A DNA stretch of 64,000 bases from Notholithocarpus densiflorus (Eukaryota; Streptophyta; Magnoliopsida; Fagales; Fagaceae). The stretch lies in contig JARYZH020000088.1 of NCBI GenBank assembly GCA_030021035.2, positions 1,329,398-1,393,397 of the forward strand. The letters are read 5' to 3'. The notes under the pieces are model-generated. The model had not been told where the DNA came from. It was given only the letters and a program-made list of their open reading frames with translations, and searched no databases. Positions 46,653-58,176 of the stretch are shown here, one piece after another (within the stretch, counting starts at the first letter, position 1; every line of letters starts with the position of its first letter). Position numbers and translations under genes: made by a program.

Positions 46653-49600
46653 TGACGGGGGCTGTTTTTGTGCGAAGCCATGTGTCTTCCGTTGGAGGGG
46701 TGACTTTGCTAGACTTGGATTTGTTTTGGGGAGTTCAATTTGGAACTCGTCATTGGGCCGCATAGACCAATGGCTTTCGGTGCATTTTCAAGCCTACAAA
46801 ATAGATAAAGCCCAAAGTCTAAGAATCATGATAATGGTTGAAATAAATAAATAATACGTTTAGTTGAATAGCTTTGATTAAATGATGAGTTGAACATCAT
46901 TATTATATATATTAAGGGATGTCCAATATTAGAGAATAATTAATTAAATGTCATATGTCCAACAATGGGATGAGTCCAAAATAGTCCATATGCGGTTCAT
47001 GGTTCATGTTCAACATAATAAAGTATGTCCAACAATGATCTATGTCCAAATAATGTATGTCAAATAGTTTATGTCCAGCCGTGGTTCATGTCCAAATAAT
47101 ATATGTCCAGTCGTGGTTTATGTCCGAATAATATATGTCCAGCAGTGGTTCATGTCCAAATGATATATGTCCAGCGGTGGTTTTTGTCCAAATAATATAT
47201 ATCCGGTGGTGAGATGGATTCAATTTATCATTATATATGTTCATTAATGAAGCATTAGTGAATCCATGTTTATTAAATAGTGAGACAATATTAAAGTAGT
47301 TTGCATCCAACGGTACAGTAATAATGAGTTAACATATACTTAATAGTGTGATTTCAAAGATAAAGAAATGTTGACTTATCTTAGTATGGTTTGTGGTTCC
47401 AACTATAGCATCACTTTATATGTTTTGTGATTCCAACTGTATAGCGTCAGTGAGCTGATAACATTCCGGCAGTATAATAACATTAGTCCAGTGGTATAGT
47501 TATAATTAAGTAAAATATATTCAATAATGTAAATTCAGAGATAAAGACATAATGACTTATCTTTATGTGGTTTGTGGCTTCAGCCGTATAACATCAATGG
47601 ACTTATAACATTTTAGCAGCATAATAAAATGAGTCCAACGATACAGTATGATATTATGAGTCTTTTCATGGTGACTTCATGATTGAAGGGGGAAAATGGG
47701 TGCAACTAAAGGGAGAGAGAATATATCCAGCTATGTGCAAAGGTTGGTTAAGTTTGTCTCCATAATCATGCAATTAAATTAAATTCCCCGTGATGATGCT
47801 CTTTTAGTTTTTAGTAAGATATAAGTGATATTGCCTCCCATGAGAAGGGCTTTTAATATTATAAGTTTGTGTCATTTATAATAATGGCTTTAAGTATTAG
47901 AAATGTATGTCTTCAATAAGAATGACTTTAATATGAAATCTTTGTGCCTTCTAGGAGAAGGGCTTTTAGTATTTGATGTTCATATGCCTTCCATGAGAAG
48001 GGCTTTTGTAATATATTCTTGGAAGAGTGTTTCTTATCTTTTAAGATGTATAGAGATGGTAAGAAATATATATATTTTGTGAGATATGGTGTTTGTAAGA
48101 TATATTAGAAATATATGTGGGAAGTATGTATGGATAGATTGTGAGGAATGTGTTTGTAAAATATATGGAAGTATGAGATGGATAATATAAAGGTTAAATA
48201 TAGTAAATACATGAGCTTATAGTTGTTGCTAGAGTGGTTTTTTGTGTTATGTCATGGGTTATGTTGCTTTCTAAGAAGAGAGATTTTGTAAGAGAAATTG
48301 AGGAAGAGATGAAGATGCGTTTATGGGCAGCAAAATGATGAAGTTTCAGAATAAGAGAGTGAGAGAGGGATGGATAGTGGTGTGTGTTCTTGTGTGTTGC
48401 TTGGTCCTCTTTATATAGAGCCAAGTATGTAACTAAATGAGATTTAGTTGAAGGAATAGTCAGCAAATAAGGAAAGATCTTTAGCAAAATGAGTGATTTC
48501 TTTAGTTGGTTTTTGGTTTTTAGCCAAAAGAAGAAATCTGAAACTTTAAGGCTGCTGCTGCAGCTGACACAGCAGTATAGCAGTAGCTGCTCCAGCTGAC
48601 AGCAGTAGCTGTTGCAGCTGACAACTGCACAGTAGTAGCTATCCTGACACTGCTAGATAATGTTAGTTGTATGATGTCATCTGCTGGAGGAAATATTCAT
48701 CATTAAATTCATGGGTTTGGTTGAAAATGGTACGATATCTTTTATGGGATCTTTCTATTTTTGGTATTGCAACTGGAGGCTAAGGATCTTAGCTTAAAAT
48801 GGTAGGATTTCTTTTATGGGGTCTTTGCTTCTTTGGGTATCGCAGCAAGCTACTGGGATTGAGCATTAATGGGCTGATGATGTCATTTTGGACATGTGTC
48901 ATTTGCTGGAGCTATTGCAACTTCTGTCGGAGTTGAGGCAACTTCTGTTGGAGCTGCAGCTGGTACTTTTTGGCTAAGTTTCCTCTTTTGGAAAATTATA
49001 TGTTTAGTCCATGGTTTTATTACAATATAATTTTGGTAAGTAATAAACTCATTGGTTGATATTTAATGAAGCTTTAGAGATGTAATTCTGGTCTCTTTGT
49101 ATTGTGACCAAATCTTGGAGAGCAAGAAGGGCATTTAATGCTAGATGAGATATTAAATAGATTTCTTATGTTTAGAGATAGCCAATAAGGTTTTAGGCAT
49201 GTGTTTGGGATTGACGAAAAAAAAAAAATATAATTTATATGAAATAATATAATTAGATTATATGATAAATAATTAAATTTTAGGTAAAGAGCAATGTTGA
49301 GTTTTATCATTTTAAGTGTTATGTGATATGAGAGGCTTACCAGATATTACCTATTGCACATTGACCCGTCAGCGTTTAGGGAATTGGGGAAGACATGACA
49401 AGCAACATGTTTCTTTTATCAACTTTGAATCGCTGGAGTTTTACTGAATATACTTCTTGTCCCTCCAAACCACAACTTCCAAAATTCCCTCAATGAGACT
49501 CATGAGCTTGGATCATGAGCTGAAAATAAGATGATGTGCCATGAGATTTAACCATGGGTTTTGATGAGATAATATTGCTATGGGTTTTGGACCATGGGCT

Positions 49601-49732
49601 TTGGCGCCGTTTTGTGTAAATATGGGCTCTTTTGGGCTTTAAAAGAGATTTTTCCAAAATCCACGATAATATTGATGTGGTGTGGGTTGTTAATGAAATA
49701 AAGCCATGCAGTGTGAAATTTTTTTCCTTAAC
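46653..49732. mobile_element. Possible LTR-retrotransposon fragment
   Basis: The hAT text breaks near 46653 (TGACGGGGGCTG) and resumes near 49733, with GCTAT on both sides (46648-46652 and 49733-49737). Near the right end TTGGCGCCGTTTTGTG (49601-49616) resembles the primer site of the gypsy element above, so most of the segment could be a long 5' LTR with a short internal stub. It contains a 32-bp tandem array and a GCAGCTG-rich cluster. No coding domain was recognised. Low certainty. Confidence 0.35.
47070..47211. repeat. 32-bp tandem repeat, about 4.4 units
   Basis: The unit is TATGTCCAGNNGTGGTTYATGTCCAAATAATA, repeated at 47070, 47102, 47134 and 47166 with a partial fifth unit. Units differ by a few substitutions. 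Shorter TATGTCCAA-type motifs continue for about 150 bp upstream. Confidence 0.85.
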
Positions 49733-50071
49733 CGCTATTATACAACAATTTCAAATATGAAAAACTCATAGAAGGAAAATTTAAAACTTTATGTATTTGA
49801 GATTGTTTTTTTTTATGTCAATATATTCAAGTTTAATTTTTATTAAATTTTGTTTAATTTAAGTTTCTTAATGACCACCATGAATAAAATTCATGGAGCC
49901 GCCACTGTGCCATAGTGGCTATTTTTATGGAACTCGAGTTACATGTAAAACTTGAGTTTCACAAACTTGAGTCCAAAAGAGTGGTACATTCCTAAATATT
50001 TCCAAAACAATGGTAGATTGCTAAAAATTTCGGCCAACAGTGGTATTTGGCCATTTTAGCCTGAAAGTACC

Positions 50072-50529
50072 TAATAATTTTAAAATCAAAGCAATTAGTG
50101 CATTTTCACACCCACCAGAACAAACTCTAAAGAAAGAAAAATACACAAATATATGGAATCATAATGAAAAGAATTATTAATTAAAAGGTTAGGAGAGCAA
50201 GAACATGATTGAAAGGCATAAAATTAATTATATGATCCTTTTCATTCTAAATGCAGTAAATAGCCTTACATAAAGTTGTACATTCAGTTGTGTTTCTCTA
50301 GCTAATTTGCACGACAACAAATAGGCTATTTTGGATTGTAGGTTTCCTTTCTCAAGAAAGGGTGAGTAGTTAAAAGCCCTTGAATGATATCACTCTCCCC
50401 TTATATTTATACCCAAAAAAAAAAAAAAAAAATTGTAAAAACAGAGAGGTTATTTGTGAGACATAAAATATCAATGTGCCTGCAAAACAGTGAATCAGTG
50501 TGATTCATCGCTTCACTGCATCCTCAAAA
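50072..50529. other. MYB 3' flank, non-coding
   Basis: Between the Mutator-like element and the MYB stop. It probably contains the MYB 3' untranslated region. There is an A tract at about 50415-50431. No other gene. Confidence 0.45.
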
Positions 50530-51537
50530 CTATGGAAGATGCTTGTCCAAGAGATCATTGGTGCTACCATTGTTACACCCTGCTACAATATTATCATAAA
50601 ACATGCATAACTTCCAGAAGTCTGAACCAGAAACACCAGACATCAAAAGCTCATCCATGTAATTAAAGCTCGATGAAAAGTTTTGTGAGCAATCCTCTTT
50701 GGATTTTGATTCATTTACAACATTATCATTCACAAAGCATACTTCCTTAGAGGGTACTTCAAGAGCATTACTACCAAAAGTTTCAAGTTCGTGCGTCTGT
50801 GAGGTTTCAAAGATCTTTTTACACTTCACTGCGTTGGTCTTAGCCCCATTGGACACACTAGTGGTTGAGGATGTGATCTCATTGGAACGTCTAAGAATTG
50901 TGTTTTGCATATGTTGTTTCCCATTGATCAGTTTCCTTCTTAGGACAGTGTTCCAATAGTTCTTGATTTCATTGTCTGTTCGGCCCGGCAACCTCCCAGC
51001 TATAAGAGACCATCTACATATAGAAATATGAAAGCAATACAATCAATACTAAAGCATTAATACTATCAAACTGTTGCTCTCTTCAATAGAAAAAAAAATT
51101 ACAAAAGTAAAAGCTGATCGAGAAAGAACATGTGGAAAGACCTATTGCCCAAGAGCCTGTGAAGCCTAATAATGAGGTCCTCTTCAGCAGGTGATATGTT
51201 ACCCCTCTTGATATCAGGCCTCAGATAATTCAGCCACCGAAGCCTGCAGCTACTTCCACACCTCTTAAGACCTGTATCCAACAAAATAGTATAAACTTTA
51301 CCACATTTCATATATAAATACCTCCACACACACACAACTTTCATTGAATAATTAATCCAAAATCCCAAGAGGGTATTTCAGTTTTATGATGATTTTTCTC
51401 TCACCTGCTTTCCTTGCAACATTGCACCATTTTCTTTCTCCATGGATTTTGATGTAATCTGTGAGCATTTTGTCCTCTTCAGCGGTCCAAGGTCCATTAT
51501 TCATTTCCTCCTTACTGCAGCGAGGACGCCTACCCAT
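50530..51537 (-). CDS. R2R3-MYB transcription factor (possibly TT2/subgroup 5-like)
   Basis: Three minus-strand exons, 51405-51537, 51142-51271 and 50530-51013, join in phase to give 248 aa, with introns at the classic R2R3-MYB positions. R2 starts at GPWTAEEDKML and ends CRLRWLNYLRP; R3 is KRGNISPAEEDLII to TDNEIKNYWNT. The bHLH-interaction signature [DE]Lx2[RK]x3Lx6Lx3R is intact in R3 (DLIIRLHRLLGNRWSLIAGR). The MGRRPRCSKEEMNNG start resembles TT2-type proanthocyanidin regulators, but the C-terminus is acidic/Ser-rich and I see no decisive subgroup motif. The R2 recognition segment reads CGSSCRLRW instead of the usual CGKSCRLRW. An upstream in-frame ATG exists, but MGRRP is the conserved start. 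Flavonoid-type regulation is inference. Confidence 0.9.
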
Positions 51538-51613
51538 TTTGACTTTGAAACCTCTCTCTCTAGTCTCAAACACTCACAGCCACAGGCACACTAGAAGGGA
51601 AAGTTGGATGGAT

Positions 51614-51623
51614 CCTATATATG
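51614..51623 (-). promoter_or_regulatory. Possible TATA box of the MYB gene
   Basis: The minus strand reads CACCATATATAGGATCC, about 80 bp upstream of the ATG. The position and TATATAG core suit a TATA box. Confidence 0.45.
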
Positions 51624-51649
51624 GTGTTGGTAAAGGGATTGATATTTTA

Positions 51650-51954
51650 TAAAGCTTCCTTTAAGAATAAAATAGTAAAACAAAACGTGCACCAAGCTGA
51701 TACATATAAGGAAAATAGCAAGTGGCACATAGTATCATGTGATGTGACTGGTTGGGGGCTGTGGAATTCTGGTCTATTTTGAGGACCGGCTTCTATTTTC
51801 AAAAACCTTGTACATGTGCGCATATAGTTTTTATATATTAATCACTAAATTATTGGACAAAATTGTCTCAACATGTCTCATTGGTTAGAGAGGGAGGGAC
51901 TTGACTTCCTGTTCGACTCAGAGATCTATATGTTAAATCGTACTTACTGATTCT

Positions 51955-52004
<50 letters not shown>

Positions 52005-53061
52005 ACACACACAATCCACGATAACACTCATGGAAGGTAAAAGATCGATGTTCCTGATAGAAGAGCTTTCTCTTTAACCAAGTGGTTTTGTCTGCCAAAA
52101 ATTGAATGATAATGTAGGATTGTCACTCTAGCTAGATCATGATGAAATGAAAGTAACAAAAACTTAGTGATAAATCCATGTATTTCATGAAAATGAAGAT
52201 AACATACACAGGATGATAATTCTATAGGATCTAGCAAGATCCATCATATCTGTGGTTTTACAATAGATTAAAAGAGTATTAGAAAATCATGGGAAAATTA
52301 ATAAATTTATCATTAATTTATAGCCAAAAGGTAAAAAAATTGATGCAAAAAAAAAAAAAAAAAAAAAAAAAAAGGTCACAGCAGTTGAATTTGTATCATA
52401 TAATTTGATATGTAGTAAAATATTAATTATTGTTAAAATCTAAAGAATAAAAATGGTGGTGATTATTGTATGTTAGGAAAGAGCAAAAGCAAGAGAAAAA
52501 AGAGATATCATGGTTCGGTCTATAATAGCTTGGATCTAAAGCAAAAGGCCTAGACAACTACTTTTTTACTATAATAAATTTGGTTTACAATGAATCCTAA
52601 ATAGGGTATATATCTAGATTAATCCTAATTGGTACACTTAGTGACAATACATCGATAGTACAATAATAAAATAATGATAGTACGCTAAGAGACCCCCTCA
52701 AGTTCAAGATGGGGGTGAGAGACCAACTTGAGTTTGGAATGTAATTAAACTTGTGAAGATGCATTGAAGATGACCATGGATGATCGGATAAGATGTCAAA
52801 TGGATTAGGGCAGTTGACAACAACAACGCATTAATGTCTGAAGATAGCCGCAAAGGCCTAAGAGTGGCTACACCAATGACCAATGAGTAATTTGTATGAC
52901 CAGAGGAGGGCTAAACTAGTGGCTTGAAGAATATTGGGAGAGGATGACATTGTGATGAACACGTGAGTGAGTTAGCAAATTTGCATAGATTAAATTCAAA
53001 AATAATGAGTGATGTGCTAGGTTGAATGACTTGGGAGCCTTAAATAGGAAAACACACCTTT
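51650..53061. other. MYB upstream region and spacer
   Basis: Non-coding. It contains an A tract of about 45 bases (51957-52003) and another of about 27 (52347-52373). Around 52690 the phrase CCCCCTCAAGTTCAAGATGGGGG resembles a copia-type LTR edge, but no partner was found. Confidence 0.4.
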
Positions 53062-53066
53062 AAATG

Positions 53067-53534
53067 TGTTAAAAATGAGAAGCAAAGATCACAGCAATAT
53101 AAGGTACAACAAGGTGTTGCAATTGGAAAGAGTAATGAAGAGACTAGTGTAGCTGCTAGAACAAGGAAGTGTAGTGAACAAGTGGACACTGCAGAATTAG
53201 TCTTGGCAAGTGCAGAGTTGTTAGAAACAATTGAGACAGTGCCATTTCATGAGGATTTTATGCATTAACTTGCAGTAGTGTACCAGATTATATGAGAATT
53301 ATAAATCAGTTATGCTTTAAGTCCACGTGTAATATTAGAGTAGGATTAGCTTCATAATTGCTTTTCCCTCCAAAACAGGGAGTTAGTTATACACGGTTTT
53401 AGCTTGCTTACATCATGTATATATAGGAGTAGTGGTTATGTATAATTCATTCTTTTGTACTCTCTTTTTTCATTGATTTTCAATCAGAATCACAGTTTTA
53501 CTTAGAGAGAGAGAGAGTCTTCTAGAATTTTATA
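53067..53534 (+). repeat. 5' LTR of the copia element
   Basis: 468 bp. It contains TATATATAGGAG near 53420, a likely TATA region, and ends in a (GA)n run followed by TCTTCTAGAATTTTATA. Confidence 0.9.
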
Positions 53535-53547
53535 TGGTATCAGAGCT
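53535..53547 (+). other. Primer binding site of the copia element
   Basis: TGGTATCAGAGCT immediately follows the 5' LTR; it is complementary to the 3' end of plant initiator Met-tRNA. Confidence 0.85.
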
Positions 53548-53561
53548 TTGAAGCTTCTTCA

Positions 53562-56500
53562 ATGGCGTCCACTGAGTCAACCAATCCATCTGATCCACTT
53601 CAAGCTCAGCCTTCACAATCAGGTTTGAACCTTAGCAATGATTCCACTACTCCCAATCCCTATTTTCTCAGTTCGAGTGAAAATCCAGGCAATATTTTGG
53701 TTACTCAACCATTTCTTGGAATGAAGAATTATCACACATGGTCCAAAGCAATGGTTCTTGCTCTTACTGCAAAGAAGAAGATTGGCTTTGTGAATGGAAA
53801 GATTCCAATGCCAGATTTGGATTCGCCTTTGTATGAAGATTGGCAGAGCTGTAACACCATGGTGCTTTCGTGGATGATCAATTCTATGCATATAGATGTG
53901 TCCAGCAGTATCATGTATTGTGAAACAGCAAGGGAGATGTGGATTGAATTACGAAATCTCTTTTCACATGGTCCCAAGATTTACAATCTGTAGAGGGAAA
54001 TTTCTCATATTTCTCAAAACCAGATGTCAATGACAGAATATTACACCAAATTCAAGAGGCTTTGGGATCAATTGCTTAATTATGAGCCATTTCCAGAGTG
54101 TTCTTGTGGAGCTATGGAGGTGTTGAGTGCTTCACATGACAAAGCTTATGTCACGAGGTTTCTGATGGAATTGAATGAGAATTTTGAGACTCTTAGAAGT
54201 CAAATTCTCATGTCTGATCTATTTCCTTCTATGAGCAAGGTTTATGCATTGGTTCTTCAAGAGGAATTACACAAAAGCATTGGACATGGAGGTTTTGGCA
54301 CACCTCAATCCTAATGCAGCAGCAATGTATGCTAATTAAAGAGGCAATTCTGGAAATACCAATTGGAACAAGGGGAATAACAAGAAGGAGAAGCCTTTTT
54401 GTACTCACTGCAACATGACTGGTCACACAGTTGAAAAATGCTACAAGTTGCATGGCTATCCACCTGGATACAAGCCAAAAGGGAAATCAAATGCCAATGC
54501 AAATCAGGTCTCCTCTAAACCAATTGCTAATGCAAAGAATTTCCCTGTTGCAGTGAATTAGTGTCCTATATCTAAGGCACAATGTGAGCAGTTATTGGCA
54601 TTTCTCAATACTGGGGGTATTCTTGGTGATGGAAATCATGTAGCCACTGTGAGCAAAGTTACTGCAAGTACTGGTGTTGAAGGAACTTCTGGTGTAGTTT
54701 CTGATGTGGCCTCTACTTCTTCTCAACTTTAGTTCAACCTCATGTCAGGTATTCAATCTAATTTCACTCCTAATTTAGAACATTCAATCTTTTCTGCAAA
54801 AACTGTCAATAGGGAAGCATTTAGTGAGTCTGATTGGGTATAGACACCGGAGCAACAAATCATATGATCCATTCGATTTCCTATTACACATCTATTACTG
54901 CTACCCTGAATACTCATGTTAATCTTCCAAATGGTGAAACTGCTTTAGTTACACACATAGGGACTGTCCAAATTTCAGAAAAGCTTGTTTTGCATAATGT
55001 TCTTTGTGTTCCTTCATTCAGTTTTAACCTCATTTCAGTTAGCCAGATAGCAAAATCCACTCTCTGTTGCCTTATTTTCTTTGGAAATCTTTACTTTATC
55101 TAGGCTCTTGCTCCTTGGAGCACAATTGGTCTAAGTAGGGAATGCAACGGTCTTTACCTGCTGGAAGAGAGCTATTCAACTTCAACTTGTGTTTCTGCTA
55201 CAATATTTGTTAATAAAATCCAGCCACATGTATGGCATTCTAGACTAGGACACTTGTCAAATGACAAGTTGGCTTTGTTGAATGATAATCATGTACCTCT
55301 TTTTAATCCTACTGAGAAGTTTCATTGTCGTGTATGTCCTTTAGCCAAACAAAAGAGGTTACCTTTTAATAAAAGTACTCATATTTCTAGTAATTGTTTT
55401 GATTTGATTCATTGTGACTTGTGGGGTCCTTTTTCTGTTTCTACTATGAATGGTTGTAAGTTTTTCTTAACTATTGTGGATGATTGTTCAAGGTATACTT
55501 GAGTATACTTACTGCAACATAAGTCTCAAACTCAAGCCACTTTGGAGCAATTTTGTACAATGGTTGAAACTCAATTTTCAAGAAAAGTAAAAACCATTAG
55601 AACTAATAATGGTACAGAATTCATAATGAAAGAATTTTTTGCCCAAAGAGGTATTTTACATCAACTTAGTTGTGTTGAAACTCCTCAACAAAATGCTGTT
55701 GTGGAAAGGAAGTATCAACACATCTTGAATGTAGCAAGAGCCCTCAAATTTCAATCTAATTTACCTTTGCATCTTTGGGGCTAAAGTATCCTTACTGCTG
55801 TATACTTAATCAATAGAGTACCAACATCCATTTTATCTCACAAAACACCTTTTGAAGTACTTTTTGGTCATGTTCCAACTTACTCACATTTGAAGGTTTT
55901 TGGATGCCTATGTTATGCTTCAACTCTCTCACAACAGGTCCAAGTTTGTACCAAGGGCAAGGAAATGTGTGTTTTTAGGTTATCCTTTTGGAATTAAAGG
56001 CTATAAACTTCTTGATTTATCCACTAATGCAGTCTTTGTTTCCAGGGATATGGTTTTTCATGAACACATATTCCATTTTGCATCTGATAAGTGTGATTTT
56101 TCTGATCCTTTTACTCTTATTTCTGAAGTTGAAGCTCATTCTTCTAGTAAAGATAGTACAGATACTTTTGTTATTCCCATTGCTATTTCAGAGGTTCCAA
56201 ATCAATATTCTAGTACTTGTGATCCATCTTTTCATCTCCCAGATAATCAACTTTCAAATCTTCCTACATCTCCTTCCTCCACTTCAAAATCTGCAAGTCT
56301 TGATTCTTCCCATCCTGATTCAGCTTCTTTCATTGCTCCTAGCCCTACAACACCTATAGCAGCATCACCACCTATCAAAAAATCCACCAGGGTTCACAAG
56401 ACACCTGTTTACTTGCAAGACTATGCTTGCAACACAACTGCTACTGCTCATCCTCAAAGTTTACCCTATGATATTGCAGACTCCTTAACTTACTCACATT

Positions 56501-58125
56501 TGGATCCTCCTTACCAGTCCTACCTTATTATCATCGATGCTTGTCATCAAGAGCCTGCTAGTTTTTCTCAGGCAGTTTAGGATCCAACTTGGAGAGCAGC
56601 TATGGATAAGGAGATTGAAGCACTTGAGAAGACTCACACTTGGGTTCTTACCCCATTGCCTCTTGGTAAAAGTCCTATTGGTTGTAAGTGGGTGTATAGG
56701 ATCAAGCTTAATCCTGATGGGATCGTGGAAAGGTATAAGGCACGTTTGGTGGCCAAAGGCTATACACAAAGGGAAGGCCTTGATTTTCTGGAAACATTCT
56801 CTCCTGTAGCAAAAACTGTTTCAGTTAGAGTTTTACTTGCTCTTGCCTCTGCCAGGGGATGGCTTTTGCATCAACTAGACATTAATAATGCCTTTCTTCA
56901 TGGGGATCTTGAAGAAGAGGTATATATGAGCTTACCACTTGGTTATCACAGTATGGGGGGGTCCTTATCTTCCAATCCATCCACTCCATCGGTCTGCAAG
57001 CTAGTCAAGTCCCTTTATGGCTTGAAGTAGGCTTCTAGGCAGTGGAATGTCAAGCTTTCAGCCACCATTTTGCAATTTGGTTTTCAATAATCACAAGCTG
57101 ATCACTCACTTTTCATTCATGCAAAAGGTCTTTTGTTTACTGCCTTGCATGTCTATGTAGATGACATGATCGTCACAAGCAATGATCCAAGTTGTGTTGC
57201 GGCCTTAAAGTCACTATTAGACCTGAAATTTGGAATTAAAGACCTTGGCTCACTTAAGTTTTTCTTAGGATTGGAAATTGCAAGAAGTGAGAAAGGAATT
57301 AGTTTGAATCAAAGGAAGTATGCCCTTGAGATCCTTAAAGAGGCAGGAATGATTGGATGCAAACCTGCAAAATCACCTATGGAACAGCAATTGAAGTTAT
57401 CTAAAGGTGATGGAGAATTGATTAAAGATGCTGGACAGTAAAGGAGACTAATTGGGAAGCTGATGTACTTAACTCTAAGTAGGTTAGATATCACCTATGC
57501 GGTACATAGGCTTAGTTAGTTTCTGTCCCAATCTAGGTTACCACATATGAGGGCAGCAACAAGGATTCTGCTGTATAATAAAGGCACACCAGGGCAAGGT
57601 GTATCCTATCCTGCAAAGTCAGATTTACAACTTAAGGCCTACTGTGATGCAGATTAGGCAGGATGCCCTGATACTAGAAAGTCTCTTACTGGTTTCTGTG
57701 TGTTCTTAGGCAATGCTTTAGTATCTTAGAGGTCTAAGAAGCAGAATGTGGTGTCCAGATCATCTGCAGAAGCAGAATACAGGTTTATGGCCACTACTAC
57801 ATGTGAATTAACTTGGATATTATACTTGTTGAGGGACTTGCACATCACACATGAAAATCCAGCAGTGATGTACTGTGATAACCAGGTAGCATTGCATATC
57901 TCTGCCAATCTTGTATTCCATGAAAGGTCTAAACACATTGAGGCAGATTGCCATATAGTTAGAAATAAAATTCTGGATGGGACAATTAAAACATTTTATG
58001 TGTCATCTAAGAATCAACTAGCTGACATTTTTACTAAGGTACTTGGGGTAGATAATTGCCTAAGATTGCTGAGGAAGTTAGGCTCAATCAATATCTTTGC
58101 TCATTGTATTCAGTATCCTAAATAG
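53562..58125 (+). pseudogene. copia gag-pol polyprotein, inactivated
   Basis: The start MASTESTNPSDPLQ (53562) leads into gag with NYHTWSKAMVLAL and KKKIGFVNG. The zinc knuckle CTHCNMTGHTVEKC is at 54400-54441. The protease DTGATNHM is near 54843, preceded by a 1-base frameshift. Integrase has HSRLGHLS, FHCRVCPLAKQ, HCDLWGP and TNNGTEF, where the second catalytic Asp is Asn, then NAVVERK. RT spans about 56602-57400 with YVDDMIV near 57153. RNase H has SSAEAEYR and MYCDNQVALHIS. Stops lie at 53991, 54312, 55500, 55782, 56578, 57028, 57439, 57655 and 57727, among others. Many replace conserved Gln or Trp codons, consistent with C-to-T or G-to-A transitions. It cannot make a functional polyprotein. 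Confidence 0.93.
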
Positions 58126-58176
58126 ACAGTGGAGAATCAAGAAGCAAGAGTTTTTCTCTTGAGGCCTGAAGGAGAG

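Larger units (their letters stand above)
45524..49907 (+). mobile_element. hAT element with transposase relic and inner insertion
   Basis: Near-identical 8-bp flanks TGCCACAG (45516-45523) and TGCCATAG (49908-49915) surround ends CAGGAGCAGCGC and GGAGCCGCCACTG (inverted CAGTGGCGGCTCC). The right 180 bp match the 874-bp hAT at 41399-42272. A TTF-type transposase fragment lies at 46340-46572. A probable LTR fragment interrupts it from about 46653. It sits in the right arm of the Mutator-like element. Confidence 0.7.
43697..50061. mobile_element. Long-TIR Mutator-like element, nested
   Basis: Long inverted arms of about 290 bp: the left is 43697 to about 43985, and the right is about 45408-45523 plus 49916-50061, split by a hAT. 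The outer ends are GGCCAAAATGGCCAAATACCA and the inverted TGGTATTTGGCCATTTTAGCC. Similar 10-bp flanks, TCGAAGTACC (43687-43696) and TGAAAGTACC (50062-50071), suggest a 9-10 bp target duplication, as in the Mutator superfamily. Each arm is studded with AACTCGAGTT-type palindromes. The core (about 43986-45407) holds another small element and no transposase; whether it carries captured host sequence is unclear. Confidence 0.65.

Noticed and set aside
47070..47211. CRISPR-like array
   Set aside because: The units are directly tandem with no spacers, so it is a minisatellite.
51957..52003. 45-base poly(A) as a retroposition tail
   Set aside because: No LINE, SINE or processed gene body adjoins it and no target duplication was found. 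Left as a simple repeat.
56537..56809. Alternative-frame ORFs overlapping copia RT
   Set aside because: They are shadows of the RT-coding frame at 56602-57030.
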